Counted from the first letter of the stretch, positions 25,206-34,319 are shown. The stretch is DNA of 47,127 nt from an uncultured Spirochaetaceae bacterium (GCA_944389105.1 CALXLD010000027.1:1-47127); one strand, 5' to 3'. Numbers and translations: made by a program. The notes: a model not told the origin generated them from the sequence alone.

Positions 25206-25640
25206 AGGTTTTTACTTTACAGGTATGCTTTCTTCGTAAAGCCGTTCAGGAGCGATGTCGCTATCATCTGGCCATACAACGGATCCATACATAGCCTTGC
25301 CCTGTGCCATGCGATGAAGGAGGAGATGGCAAGGCTCTTCGATATAAGGGATGCAGAGAAAGCCTGGAAGGGCTGGACCGCATGGTTTGATGGTGCCAAG
25401 GCAAGCGGTATTCCTGCTCTCGTGAGATTTGCTGAGCTTAAAGAGAAGAGAATTGGTGGGCTCATCGCCCATGCCTCCCATCTGATCTCAACAGGAAAGC
25501 CTGAAGGATTCAGCAACAGGATTAAGGCTGCTAAGAGAATTGCCTATGGATACAGAGACGAGGAGTATTTCTTCTCATTGATTAAGTTCATCTCCATCCC
25601 TTCTATCAGATCTCAATCCCTCAAGAAAACGTGAAGAACC
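25206..25640 (+). pseudogene. ISL3-family transposase remnant with right end
   Basis: The C-terminal third of an ISL3-type transposase remains. An open stretch of about 140 codons ends at 25634 and includes A-W-x-G-W, W-F-D-G-A-K-A-S-G-I, the E-G-F-S-N-R-I-K-A-A-K-R-I-A-Y-G-Y-R motif near 25500-25555, and a terminal F-F-S-L-I-K-F. The stop codon lies inside GTGAAGAACC (25631-25640), which matches the usual ISL3 right terminal repeat (reverse complement GGTTCTTCAC). The N-terminal two thirds and the left end are absent. The sequence before about 25206 can be continued only by changing frame, so the fragment is also frameshifted or joined to other DNA. It cannot make active transposase. Confidence 0.8.
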
Positions 25641-25670
25641 AAAAAATTGGCCCTTCCATCAGGAAGAGCC
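25641..25670 (-). terminator. Terminator of the gltX-glyS-tyrS operon
   Basis: On the minus strand GGCTCTTCC (25662-25670) pairs with GGAAGGGCC (25649-25657) through a 4-base loop, with one G-U pair, followed by AATTTTTT. It lies 7 bases after the tyrS stop. Confidence 0.88.
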
Positions 25671-25676
25671 TGTTTC

Positions 25677-26924
25677 TCACTCAGGAATAACCCGCATGAA
25701 CCGTTTCTTTCCGGCTTTGAGAAGGAACTCGCCATCCTCTGCATCGGATAGGGTTATAACGGCTTTAGGATCGGAAATCTTCTTTCCGTTAATCTCTGCG
25801 CCACCCTGGGTCACGAGCCTTCTTGCATCTCCGTTTGAAGATGTAAGACCTGATTTCGTGAACAGCTCAAGGACTCCGATTCCATCCTCTATGGCAGTCT
25901 TCGGAATTGAGACAGAAGGAATTCCTTCCTTGTTTCCTATCCCGCCAGATGCGAAGAGAGAAGCCGCCGCATCCTTTGCCTTCTCAGCCTCCTCCTCGCC
26001 ATGGACGATCTTCGTAACCTCATATGCAAGCCTTGCCTTGGCATCATTTATATTGCGCTTAGGATCATCGTACTCCGCAATCTCATCGAGGGACATGAAT
26101 GTAAAGAGCTTCATGAAGCGAACAGCATCGGCATCTGCGACGTTTCTCCAGTACTGGAAGAAATCATAGGGGGAATAAAGCTCCGGAGAAAGGAATACAG
26201 CACCCTTCTCGCTCTTACCCATCTTCTTTCCGTCCGCACGCATGATGAGATTGAAGGTAAGGCCATAGCACTGCTCTCCTCCCATCCTCTGGATAAGATC
26301 AATGCCAGCGACGATATTTCCCCACTGGTCAGCTCCTCCGATCTGCAGGCGGCATCCTGTGCGCTCGTTGAGCATTTTATAGTCATAGGACTGCAGCAGC
26401 TGGTAATTGAATTCAATAAAGGAAAGGCCGCGTTCAAGACGCTGCTTGACACCTTCGAACGTAAGCATCCTATTCACAGAGAAATAGACACCTACATCCC
26501 TGAGGAACTTTATGTAGTTGAGATCAACAAGCCAGTCCGCATTGTTCAGCATCCTCGCTTTTCCGACACCCTCTCTCGGAGTCTCGGAAAAATCGACAAT
26601 CGTTCCAAGCTGTCCTTTTATCTTCTCGACATTTGAAGCAATTGTTTCTTCAGAGAGGATCTTCCTCATCTCAGTCTTTCCTGAAGGATCTCCAATAAGA
26701 CCAGTTCCGCCACCAACAAGAGCAATAGGATTGTGCCCAGCTTCCTGAAGATGGTGCATCGCAAAGAATGGAACGATATGGCCTACATGAAGGGAAGGCC
26801 CTGTCGGATCGACACCGCAGTAGAATGTGACAGGCCCTTTGTCCATCAGATCGGACAATCCTTCAAAATCCGTACAGTCCTTTACGAAACCCCTGTCAAT
26901 AAGAGTCTGTATTGCCTTATTCAT
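25677..26924 (-). CDS. tyrS: Tyrosyl-tRNA synthetase
   Basis: A 415-residue class I synthetase. It has H-V-G-H near residue 47, the G-G-A-D-Q-W-G-N-I tyrosine/tRNA segment near 194, K-M-G-K-S near 234, and a C-terminal S4 RNA-binding domain (from about residue 350). Its ATG overlaps the glyS stop (TGATG), so translation is coupled. Third gene of the gltX-glyS-tyrS operon. Confidence 0.96.
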   Translation of the reverse strand: MNKAIQTLIDRGFVKDCTDFEGLSDLMDKGPVTFYCGVDPTGPSLHVGHIVPFFAMHHLQEAGHNPIALVGGGTGLIGDPSGKTEMRKILSEETIASNVEKIKGQLGTIVDFSETPREGVGKARMLNNADWLVDLNYIKFLRDVGVYFSVNRMLTFEGVKQRLERGLSFIEFNYQLLQSYDYKMLNERTGCRLQIGGADQWGNIVAGIDLIQRMGGEQCYGLTFNLIMRADGKKMGKSEKGAVFLSPELYSPYDFFQYWRNVADADAVRFMKLFTFMSLDEIAEYDDPKRNINDAKARLAYEVTKIVHGEEEAEKAKDAAASLFASGGIGNKEGIPSVSIPKTAIEDGIGVLELFTKSGLTSSNGDARRLVTQGGAEINGKKISDPKAVITLSDAEDGEFLLKAGKKRFMRVIPE

Positions 26925-28252
26925 CAGAGTACCCTCTCATAGCTCTTCATCGCATCCTGGATGAAATGAACAAGCTGATCGACGGCAACCCTCTCCTGCT
27001 TCATTGAATCGCGGAAACGTACTGTAACTGTCTGATCCTGAAGTGTCTGGTAATCGACAGTAACGCAATAAGGAGTTCCGATCTCATCCATTCTTCTGTA
27101 GCGGCGTCCTACAGCTCCGCTCTGATCATAGAATGTGACAAAGTCCTGGCGGAGCGAGTGCTCAAGCTTTGAAGCATACTCTGCAAGACCATCCTTCTTC
27201 ACAAGAGGAAGAACTGCGACCTTAACAGGAGCAATAGCTGGATGGAAATGAAGCACAGTACGAGTATCTCCTTCCGGAGTTGCCTCCTCATCGTATGCAT
27301 CGGAGAGAGCCATGAGAACATTCCTTGTAAGACCAGCAGAGGTCTCGACAACATATGGAACATATCTCTCGTTTGTCTCAGGATCGAGGTATGTGAGATC
27401 CTTGCCCGAGAACTTCTGATGCTGGGAAAGATCATAATCAGTTCTTGAATGGACACCCTCAAGCTCCTGCCATCCCATCGGGAACAGGAACTGGATATCA
27501 TAGGCATCCTTTGCATAGAACGCGAGCTCATCCGGCCCATGCTGATGCCACCTAAGATGATCTGGATGAATACCCATCTTCTTATAGTAATTCATCCTCT
27601 GCTCCCTCCAGTAAGGGAACCACTCCTCATCGGTGCCAGGCTTGCAGAAGAACTGCATCTCCATCTGCTCGAACTCACAGGAACGGAATATGAAGTTCTT
27701 TGTCGTAATCTCATTGCGGAATGATTTTCCTACCTGTGCGATCCCGAATGGGATCTTGACTCTTGATGACTGAACGACATTCTTGAAGTTGACATAGATT
27801 CCCTGGGCTGTTTCAGGTCTCAGGTAGACAACGGAAGCATCGTCAAGAGTCGGTCCGATATGTGTCTGGAACATGAGGTTGAAGTTCCTTGGCTCAGTAA
27901 ATGATCCCTTATTTCCGCAGACAGGACATGGTGCATTCAGATCAATCTGATCTGCTCTGAACCTGGAATGGCATACCTTGCAGTCAACCATCGGATCCGT
28001 GAAATTGGAGACATGGCCGGAAGCTTCCCATACACGGGGATGCATAAGGATAGCAGCATCCAGACCTACAATGTTGTCATGAAGCTGTGTCATCTCCTTC
28101 CACCAGAAATCGCGGATATTATTCTTAAGATCAACGCCCATCGGACCATAATCATAAGCGCCATTGAGCCCACCATAGATTTCGCTGGACTGGAAGATGA
28201 AACCACGGCGGCGGCAAAGCGAAACTATCTTATCCATTGTTACTTCAGCCAT
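26924..28252 (-). CDS. glyS: Glycyl-tRNA synthetase, dimeric type
   Basis: A 442-residue class II synthetase of the single-chain (alpha2) type found in archaea, eukaryotes and some bacteria, rather than the alpha2beta2 type. It shows the G-G-x-N-G-A-Y-D-Y-G-P motif near 27-37, a zinc-like pair C-K-V-C and C-P-V-C near 89-109, motif 2 around F-R-N-E-I, and motif 3 G-x-T-R near the middle. The start at 28252 is preceded by AAGGAGAATTAAA that overlaps the gltX stop; the in-frame extension upstream runs inside gltX. TyrS follows with an overlap. Confidence 0.95.
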   Translation of the reverse strand: MAEVTMDKIVSLCRRRGFIFQSSEIYGGLNGAYDYGPMGVDLKNNIRDFWWKEMTQLHDNIVGLDAAILMHPRVWEASGHVSNFTDPMVDCKVCHSRFRADQIDLNAPCPVCGNKGSFTEPRNFNLMFQTHIGPTLDDASVVYLRPETAQGIYVNFKNVVQSSRVKIPFGIAQVGKSFRNEITTKNFIFRSCEFEQMEMQFFCKPGTDEEWFPYWREQRMNYYKKMGIHPDHLRWHQHGPDELAFYAKDAYDIQFLFPMGWQELEGVHSRTDYDLSQHQKFSGKDLTYLDPETNERYVPYVVETSAGLTRNVLMALSDAYDEEATPEGDTRTVLHFHPAIAPVKVAVLPLVKKDGLAEYASKLEHSLRQDFVTFYDQSGAVGRRYRRMDEIGTPYCVTVDYQTLQDQTVTVRFRDSMKQERVAVDQLVHFIQDAMKSYERVL

Positions 28253-28253
28253 T

Positions 28254-29732
28254 TTAATTCTCCTTAAAGAGTTTATTTGCCCTGACCAGGCGTTTCTCCG
28301 TCTCTTCCAGACCGAGCAATCTGATAGAATCAAAAAGCGGCAAAGAGACCGTAGAATTCGTAATCGCAACCCTTATAGGCTGGAATACGCCATTTACTTT
28401 AATTCCAAGTTGCTGGGAAAGCGCAGCCAGCTTTTCCTCTATAGCTTCCTCATTCTCGCCATTCTTAAGTCCTGAAAGAAGTATTTCAGTACCCTTTTCA
28501 AGAGCTTCTGCCGTATTGTTCTCATCAGAGCCTTTTGCAATATAGATGCTCTTGTCCTCAACCGGCTTATCCTCAAAAAGGAATGCTGTAAGAGGAACGA
28601 CATCCGAAAGGACCTTCATTCTCTCCTTCACAGCAGGAACAAGGTTGTCAATGAGCTTCCTGTCATCATCGGTAAGAGGCGATGAGACATAGCCTGCCTC
28701 CTGAAGATATGGTGCTACGAGGTCTGCAAGACGACTGTTATCAGCCTGTCTTATGTACTGGCCATTGAACCAGTCAAGCTTCTTGTAATCAAAGACAGCA
28801 GGAGCTTTATGTATACCTTCCATGGTGAAGCACTTCTCAAGGTCTTCCTTTGAGAAGAACTCAGTTGATCCGTCAAGAGACCACCCGACAAGCGTAACAT
28901 AATTCATGATTGCCTCTGGCAGATATCCCTTTGCCCTGAAATCCCTGACAGCTGTAGAGCCATGGCGCTTCGAAAGCTTCTGTCCATCCTTTCCCATTAC
29001 CATAGGCAGATGACAATACTGAGGCACATCCCATCCGAATGCCTGATAAAGAAGAACATGCAGAGGACCTGATGGAATCCACTCCTGAGCCCTCATTATG
29101 TGAGTGATCTTCATAAGATGATCATCTACGACATTTGCCAGATGATAAGTAGGGAATCCATCACTTTTAAGGATTATCGGATCTGGCGAGATATCACGGT
29201 TACGGCGGGTAATATCGCCCATGAGGATATCATGGAAGGTTGTCTTTCCTTCTGTAGGAACCCTGAATCTGATAACAGGCTTTATCCCCTGTCTGAGATA
29301 TTCCTTGATCTCGGAATCGGAAAGATGGGCACAATGCCTGTCATACCCCTGGTACTCGCTCTTGGATTCTGCCTGCTGCTTCCTTACCTCCTCAAGACGT
29401 TCGGGAGTACAGAAGCAGTAATATGCCTTTCCTTCATCTACAAGACGCTGAGCGTACTCGCGATAGAGGTCAAAACGCTCCGACTGTATATACGGCCCAT
29501 AAGGACCTCCGACAACAGGTCCTTCATCCCATTTGATGCCAAGCCATTCAAGAGTGCTGTAGAGATCTTCAAGAGACTCGTCTGAATATCTCTCCCTGTC
29601 TGTATCCTCAACGCGGAGGATGAATTTTCCACCGTTTGCCCTAGCGAAGAAATAATTAAACAGCGCTGTGCGAATTCCTCCGATATGCTGCAACCCGGTA
29701 GGTGATGGCGCATAGCGAACCCTAACGTCCAT
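28254..29732 (-). CDS. gltX: Glutamyl-tRNA synthetase
   Basis: A 492-residue class I synthetase. It has the A-P-S-P-T-G-x-x-H-I-G-G-x-R-T-A signature near 8-23, a Zn site C-F-C...C-A-H (about 106-135) and K-L-S-K-R-H-G near 254-260. It charges tRNA-Glu and, where amidotransferases exist, tRNA-Gln. The start was set at 29732 because TTAGGAG is 6 bases upstream; the in-frame ATG at 29738 directly abuts that site and is unlikely. First gene of the gltX-glyS-tyrS operon. Upstream TG-T-TACTAT on the minus strand may be its promoter. Confidence 0.95.
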   Translation of the reverse strand: MDVRVRYAPSPTGLQHIGGIRTALFNYFFARANGGKFILRVEDTDRERYSDESLEDLYSTLEWLGIKWDEGPVVGGPYGPYIQSERFDLYREYAQRLVDEGKAYYCFCTPERLEEVRKQQAESKSEYQGYDRHCAHLSDSEIKEYLRQGIKPVIRFRVPTEGKTTFHDILMGDITRRNRDISPDPIILKSDGFPTYHLANVVDDHLMKITHIMRAQEWIPSGPLHVLLYQAFGWDVPQYCHLPMVMGKDGQKLSKRHGSTAVRDFRAKGYLPEAIMNYVTLVGWSLDGSTEFFSKEDLEKCFTMEGIHKAPAVFDYKKLDWFNGQYIRQADNSRLADLVAPYLQEAGYVSSPLTDDDRKLIDNLVPAVKERMKVLSDVVPLTAFLFEDKPVEDKSIYIAKGSDENNTAEALEKGTEILLSGLKNGENEEAIEEKLAALSQQLGIKVNGVFQPIRVAITNSTVSLPLFDSIRLLGLEETEKRLVRANKLFKEN

Positions 29733-29799
29733 TTTCATCTCCTAATAGTAACAGCAGAAAGATTACCTTCTTTCTTCCATTTCAGCAATGCTGACACGA

Positions 29800-29815
29800 T
29801 GATAATATAGCTAAT
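29800..29815 (+). promoter_or_regulatory. Extended -10 promoter, probable leaderless start
   Basis: TGA-TAATAT (TG 29800-29801, hexamer 29803-29808) ends 7 bases before the ATG at 29816. There is no Shine-Dalgarno sequence. Confidence 0.6.
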
Positions 29816-30634
29816 ATGAAATATAGGATAGCCAGCGATTTCAAAGCCCTGAGATTCATGAAATGGCCATTCCAGTCAATGCCGGATGCAATTGTCATGT
29901 CATCACGTATCCTTTACCCCGTGATGAAGTCTGTATCGCCTCTAAAAGGAATAAAGAAGGAATACTCATCAATTGCGGGAGTGAAATGCACAATACTCAC
30001 ACCGGAAAAAGCAGATGGCGTCCTTCTTGATATCCACGGAGGGGGCTTTGCTTTTCCAATGGGACCTTACAGGCTTAAGATCGCTTGTCTATATGCCAGC
30101 AAGGGGTTCAGGGTGATACTTCCGGACTATCCGCTGCTTCCATCACACCCTCATCCGGAAGCACTTGAAGCCATTATAAGGCTGGCTTCCGGAATAAATG
30201 ACATTGCAGCGATCTCCGGAGACAGCGCAGGAGGCTTCCTTGCCCTTAGAACTGCCCTTGAGATGCACCCTGCCCCGCCGATGATGCTGATCTACCCTGT
30301 CGTGAGCCCGAAGGAAACAGACTCCTGGAAGAAATATCCGGACACTCCGATGTGGAGCGGCACGAACAACCGATGGATGTGGAGAAAATATCTCCGGAAC
30401 CAGGAACTTAAAGCAATTGATTACAGTCCAGCTGGAAAAGCCTTCATAGAAACTGCAGAGTTCGATCCCCTGCATGATGAAGGAGTAAAGCTCTACGAAG
30501 AGCTGAGGAGAAACGGTGCGGATGCTGTGCTATCAGAGACAAAGGGGACAGTACACGGCTATGATTTCCTGTGGAAGAAGCCGCTTGCGATGGAATACAT
30601 AGGAAGAAGACTCAGCTGGCTAGGAAATCTATGA
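29816..30634 (+). CDS. Alpha/beta hydrolase, HSL family
   Basis: A 272-residue esterase of the alpha/beta-hydrolase-3 (hormone-sensitive lipase) type. It has the oxyanion H-G-G-G motif (about 74-77), nucleophile Ser in G-D-S-A-G-G (about 138-143), Asp in E-F-D-P-L (about 220) and His in V-H-G-Y (about 250). The substrate is unknown, likely a short acyl ester. No signal peptide is evident. It is divergent from gltX, has its own probable leaderless promoter, and its 3' end overlaps the convergent hydrolase by 23 bases. Confidence 0.85.
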   Translation: MKYRIASDFKALRFMKWPFQSMPDAIVMSSRILYPVMKSVSPLKGIKKEYSSIAGVKCTILTPEKADGVLLDIHGGGFAFPMGPYRLKIACLYASKGFRVILPDYPLLPSHPHPEALEAIIRLASGINDIAAISGDSAGGFLALRTALEMHPAPPMMLIYPVVSPKETDSWKKYPDTPMWSGTNNRWMWRKYLRNQELKAIDYSPAGKAFIETAEFDPLHDEGVKLYEELRRNGADAVLSETKGTVHGYDFLWKKPLAMEYIGRRLSWLGNL

Positions 30635-31466
30635 CAGCCTGAACTCCCTTCTCCTCTCCTTTCTTATCAGGGTCATAGAAAAGGAAATGGGTGCATTCAG
30701 GTATATCCACATGCACTCTCCTGCCGCTTCCCGCTGAAGAGATATACAGCGAGGATTTATCCCCTACTATCTGATCCTTACCGCAGGAGATCGCAAGAAT
30801 ATCGGCCGTTTCCTTCTTCATTACAGCCTCTGCTTCCAGCATCAGAGCATAAAGCTCATACAGCTGTCTGATATAAACCCATGACCAGTACTCGCCGCCG
30901 AGGTAATCATCATCTGCAGGAGCATCCTCATAGTACATGACATATTCGCTCTGGTGATGCCATGGCGTCGGAATGCGCTTCCTGATAAGCGAGTATGCAT
31001 ACATCACCGGAAGCGGCTTGGGAGGTCTCATTCCCGGGTATCCGACAGCAGGAGCGGCAAGGACAAGCTTCTTTACAGGAACAGCAGAGGTAGCCATGAC
31101 AGCAACCGCAGCTCCCATTGAGTGTCCCAGAACGGAAACTTCCTCATAGCACCCTGTAAGATCATTAAGTGCATTGACAGCTGTCCTGATCCAGTCAGAT
31201 CTCCGGCTCCTTGCGAAATCCGAACCGGAAGTACCGCAGCCGGGAAGTCTCGGCACGTAGATATCGAAGCCTTTTTCATAAAGATCCCTGGCAGGCCGGA
31301 CAAGCTCCCCAGGATACCCTGCATAGCCATGGATCATAAGAACAGCCTTTCCGCTTCCGCCTTCGTGCAGAAGGGAGAATGAACGCCCCGCCTTGCAAGG
31401 CATCTTCACATCCTGATAAACACCGCTATACCACTCAGGTGGAACGGAATATCTGAAAGCAATCAC
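30612..31466 (-). CDS. Alpha/beta hydrolase, GHSMG type
   Basis: A 284-residue alpha/beta hydrolase of the lysophospholipase/carboxylesterase kind. The oxyanion region H-G-Y-A-G-Y-P-G is near residue 46, the nucleophile Ser in G-H-S-M-G near 114-118, an Asp in G-K-D-Q near 233, and His in C-T-H-F near 259. It starts with GTG in a 4-base GTGA overlap with the LuxR-type gene, with AGGAGG 7 bases upstream, so it is translationally coupled. It may act on a lipid or signal related to the membrane regulator; that is inference. Confidence 0.82.
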   Translation of the reverse strand: MIAFRYSVPPEWYSGVYQDVKMPCKAGRSFSLLHEGGSGKAVLMIHGYAGYPGELVRPARDLYEKGFDIYVPRLPGCGTSGSDFARSRRSDWIRTAVNALNDLTGCYEEVSVLGHSMGAAVAVMATSAVPVKKLVLAAPAVGYPGMRPPKPLPVMYAYSLIRKRIPTPWHHQSEYVMYYEDAPADDDYLGGEYWSWVYIRQLYELYALMLEAEAVMKKETADILAISCGKDQIVGDKSSLYISSAGSGRRVHVDIPECTHFLFYDPDKKGEEKGVQAVIDFLAS

Positions 31467-32356
31467 CAGGAAGCCTCCTGAAGAAGATTCAGCAGGTCAA
31501 TGCGGCTGCCTACATCAGTCTTGGAGAATATGTTGGCAATATGATTGTTGACCGTATTGACCGAAATGCAGAGCTCCGCTGCAATCTCCTTGTTCGTCAG
31601 CCCCTTCTTGATGAGCTTCACGACTTCGAACTCCCTTTCAGTTATGTGATAAAGCGCATTCACGGCCTCATAAGAGAAATCCGGATGGACTTCCTCCGTC
31701 TTTTTCTCCTGATGTGCAAGCGCGGTGAAGAGGAACACAAGCTCCGCGATTGTATAGGCAAGACAGATTATCGGAATCGAGATCTTTCTGAAATAGGAGA
31801 ATATCAGGGCAAGGACTACGATTGGCAGCATTGCAAAGGAAATTATTATAAGTGTTGAGCAGGCTGTTCTTACCGACTTCTCCTTGATGCTCTTCCTCTC
31901 ATGCAGAAGCAGGAAGACGCAATATACGATGGCAAGAGTCCATACAAGATACTGCGCAAGAGAAAAAACAGGACTTCCTGCGATAAGCCATGCAATGGAT
32001 ACCCCAAGATAGAGGCCCCCGGCAACGAAGGCCCCGACCTTTTCCCATGTGGTCATCGGGCGCGCTATGATCCAGTTCATCGCAAACATAAGCAGCACGA
32101 GAATGAAAGCAGAGACAGCCACCATCATTCCTTCCCAGATATAATGAAGGATAATACGGGCCGTTCCCGTGAATGCAAGATACGCAGACTGGTCAAACGC
32201 GAATGCTACGACAGCTCCAAGCAAAGATGCCGTGAAAGCTATCAATGCCCAGGACCATGAATACTGAGCACGTCTTGTCCAGACTATCGAGAGAGCAAGA
32301 TCCATGCTTACTATCGACAGAGCCAGAAACGAAAGCAGAAGAGGGACTGCATCCAT
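31463..32356 (-). CDS. Membrane-bound LuxR-family regulator
   Basis: A 297-residue protein with about seven hydrophobic segments in residues 1-220, then a C-terminal LuxR helix-turn-helix (I-T-E-R-E-F-E-V near 236, G-L-T-N-K-E-I-A near 251, N-T-V-N-N-H-I near 268). It looks like a membrane sensor fused to a DNA-binding output, not a response regulator. Its ATG lies 2 bases after the rloB-like stop, with no strong ribosome site of its own, so its expression is likely coupled to that gene. The hydrolase gene follows with an overlap. Ligand and targets are unknown. Confidence 0.85.
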   Translation of the reverse strand: MDAVPLLLSFLALSIVSMDLALSIVWTRRAQYSWSWALIAFTASLLGAVVAFAFDQSAYLAFTGTARIILHYIWEGMMVAVSAFILVLLMFAMNWIIARPMTTWEKVGAFVAGGLYLGVSIAWLIAGSPVFSLAQYLVWTLAIVYCVFLLLHERKSIKEKSVRTACSTLIIISFAMLPIVVLALIFSYFRKISIPIICLAYTIAELVFLFTALAHQEKKTEEVHPDFSYEAVNALYHITEREFEVVKLIKKGLTNKEIAAELCISVNTVNNHIANIFSKTDVGSRIDLLNLLQEASW

Positions 32357-32358
32357 CT

Positions 32359-32997
32359 CTAATGACGCACCTTCTGGTTGTGAGACATATCAGCAAGACC
32401 GCAGATTTCAGTCAGATTCTCATTGAAATCAGGCATTGTCGTTGCCTTCAGACCAGTTGCAGAGAGTGCCACGGCATTGTAGTTACGTGCATTCAGATCT
32501 GCAGTGCTGTGTCTTGGGAATAGCTTGATATGCATATTCAGACCTTTTGTAAGGAAGTACTCAGCTGTCATCTCATATCCAGGAATCGCGCTCTTGAGCT
32601 TTTCCCTGAGAGGGGAAATATCACGGACAAATGCCGTAGGCGCACCCAGATGAAGAATGAACCAGAGCTCGAATGAAGGATTGAAGTAAAGCATCCTCAC
32701 CTTCTTCTTTTCCGAGTATTCCTCCATATCCTTAACACCCTGGACATCCGTTCCGACATCATCAAAACCGAAAAGCGCCCAGGCGGAATCGAAACGGCCC
32801 TTGCTTCTCTGCTTTGCTGTCCAGTCAATCAGGCCCTGAAGCGTGGAAGCGCTGTTTTCCGGAGCCTGCAGCACTGTCAGGTTCACATAGCGGCAGTCTT
32901 TTCTCATCTGAGAGAAATAGAGGGTCTCTGCTTCTGTCGCGCAGACAAGAAGGAGCATTCTCTTTGCTTCTGTTGTATTCTTCTTACGCGTTTTCAT
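32359..32997 (-). CDS. rloB: RloB-like (AbiL-ii) putative nuclease
   Basis: A 212-residue member of the RloB family, related in fold to TOPRIM-type nucleases. The T-E-A-E-T-x-Y-F segment at 21-28 (acidic motif), D79/D80 with D84 in F-D-D-V-G-T-D, and the strongly conserved N-P-S-F-E-L-W-F-I-L-H at 106-116 are the family hallmarks. With an ATPase partner, such proteins form abortive-infection systems (AbiL, related to PARIS AriA-AriB). By analogy it would be the toxic effector held or released by the ATPase. It overlaps rloA by 14 bases, with AAGGAGG before ATG 32997; the GTG 3 bases upstream is less likely. Confidence 0.82.
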   Translation of the reverse strand: MKTRKKNTTEAKRMLLLVCATEAETLYFSQMRKDCRYVNLTVLQAPENSASTLQGLIDWTAKQRSKGRFDSAWALFGFDDVGTDVQGVKDMEEYSEKKKVRMLYFNPSFELWFILHLGAPTAFVRDISPLREKLKSAIPGYEMTAEYFLTKGLNMHIKLFPRHSTADLNARNYNAVALSATGLKATTMPDFNENLTEICGLADMSHNQKVRH

Positions 32998-34267
32998 CAC
33001 TTACCTCCTTCTCCTCAGCTTCTACAGGCGTGCCATCATGCACAAACCAGAATTCGCTGATAATAGGCAGTGAGCCATAAGCACCCTGCATATAGCGCTG
33101 GGAAGTAGGGATCCTGCCCTTTGCACCCTTGAAATCCGAAAGCGAATAGTAGACTGTGGAACTCTCCTGGTCCTTCTGTGCAAACCAGATAGCATCGCGT
33201 CTCAAGAGACCTTCCCTGAGAAGGGATGGATTGCAGTCAACAACGAGAAGCTGGCTCTGCTTGTCGCAGTTCTCAAAGATCTCCACAAGATGGCAGAGAA
33301 CATCGGGATGCAGGAGCTGTCCGAAATCATCAATGAGAAGGACTTTCTCTGTAATGAAAGCTTCAAAGAATGCAAAACCAAGGACAACAAGACGCCTGAG
33401 CGAAAGGCTCTCACCTGCGAACATATTCGCATAGCCTTCAGCTTTCTTGTCATTCACATAGATATGGGTGAATCTCAGGTGGTCCTCACCTTTCTCATTT
33501 GTCCTGACCTCGATGCGGCTTATATCGGTGATATCGACAGCCCAGAGATAGTTCAGGATCTGCTCACCCCAGCCTGGATGGGCTTTGAGCATCTCGCATG
33601 CATATGCCTCAGCCTTTGTGGATACGCCCATCGGAAGAATATGAAGGGTCTTATCAAACCAGGTATAAAGCTCAAGCGATGTCTGGCCGCCCTTTCTGGC
33701 AGAACCTGCAAGGAATGTCCTGTTCTCAGGAAGCTTTGCAGCCTGTCTCTTCTTCTCTCCGCGATAGAACTTCCCGAAGCGGTATGAATACCCTTCATCT
33801 GTCAGGATACGCTCAAACATAAGCTTCTTCGAATTCCCGATAATATGGTAAAGGGACTCCTCGAAGATCTTCTCCTTGTTTGCCTTAAGGGTATAGACAG
33901 CAATGATGGTCGGCTTCTCCTCATTCCCTTCCTCGCCCTTATCAAGAAGTACTTCGATGGAAATCGTCGCAGGGGTTGCCTTGTCTATTCCATAGGCAAA
34001 TGTTGTTCCTGTAAGAGCACCCTGCAGAGGATTTTCAGGTCCATCCTCGGCCATGACTATTCTCTTTAGAACCTCCAGAGCCCTGACAAAGGAGCTCTTG
34101 CCCGCTCCATTCGGACCGATAATAGCACTTGTCTTTATGATATTGAGACGATCATTGATGCCCAGGACTTTTGACTGCGGAAGACGGGAATCCTTCACAG
34201 CCTCAAAGCTGATCGTCTGGGGAGACTTCACGGACTTGAAGTTCGCTATAGTCATGTTTAGCAGCAT
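32984..34267 (-). CDS. rloA: RloA-like AAA ATPase
   Basis: A 427-residue ABC/SMC-type AAA ATPase (AAA_15/AAA_21). Walker A is G-P-N-G-A-G-K-S at 51-58, a signature-like segment A-G-E-S-L-S-L-R-R at 284-292, and Walker B V-L-L-I-D-D-F at 309-315 with His320 in L-L-H-P. In this family the Walker B catalytic residue is normally Glu (D-E); here it is Asp (D-D). RloA with RloB is a recognised pair in R-M loci and is homologous to abortive-infection systems. The ATG at 34267 follows AGGAGG 6 bases upstream. A TATAAT lies 46 bases upstream. No restriction-modification gene is near. Confidence 0.85.
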   Translation of the reverse strand: MLLNMTIANFKSVKSPQTISFEAVKDSRLPQSKVLGINDRLNIIKTSAIIGPNGAGKSSFVRALEVLKRIVMAEDGPENPLQGALTGTTFAYGIDKATPATISIEVLLDKGEEGNEEKPTIIAVYTLKANKEKIFEESLYHIIGNSKKLMFERILTDEGYSYRFGKFYRGEKKRQAAKLPENRTFLAGSARKGGQTSLELYTWFDKTLHILPMGVSTKAEAYACEMLKAHPGWGEQILNYLWAVDITDISRIEVRTNEKGEDHLRFTHIYVNDKKAEGYANMFAGESLSLRRLVVLGFAFFEAFITEKVLLIDDFGQLLHPDVLCHLVEIFENCDKQSQLLVVDCNPSLLREGLLRRDAIWFAQKDQESSTVYYSLSDFKGAKGRIPTSQRYMQGAYGSLPIISEFWFVHDGTPVEAEEKEVSDENA

Positions 34268-34313
34268 AAGCCACCTCCTCCTTGAATGGAAATTAGTCCA
34301 TCCTTTCCTTCTG

Positions 34314-34319
34314 ATTATA
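34314..34319 (-). promoter_or_regulatory. -10 box of the rloAB operon
   Basis: A perfect TATAAT on the minus strand (34314-34319) lies 46 bases before the rloA start, in AT-rich spacer. The -35 (TGCATA at 17 bases) is weak, so an activator may be needed. Confidence 0.4.

Noticed and set aside
25314..25634. An intact small protein of 106 residues.
   Set aside because: It is the tail of an ISL3 transposase; the start codon falls inside the family's conserved region and the stop lies in the terminal repeat.
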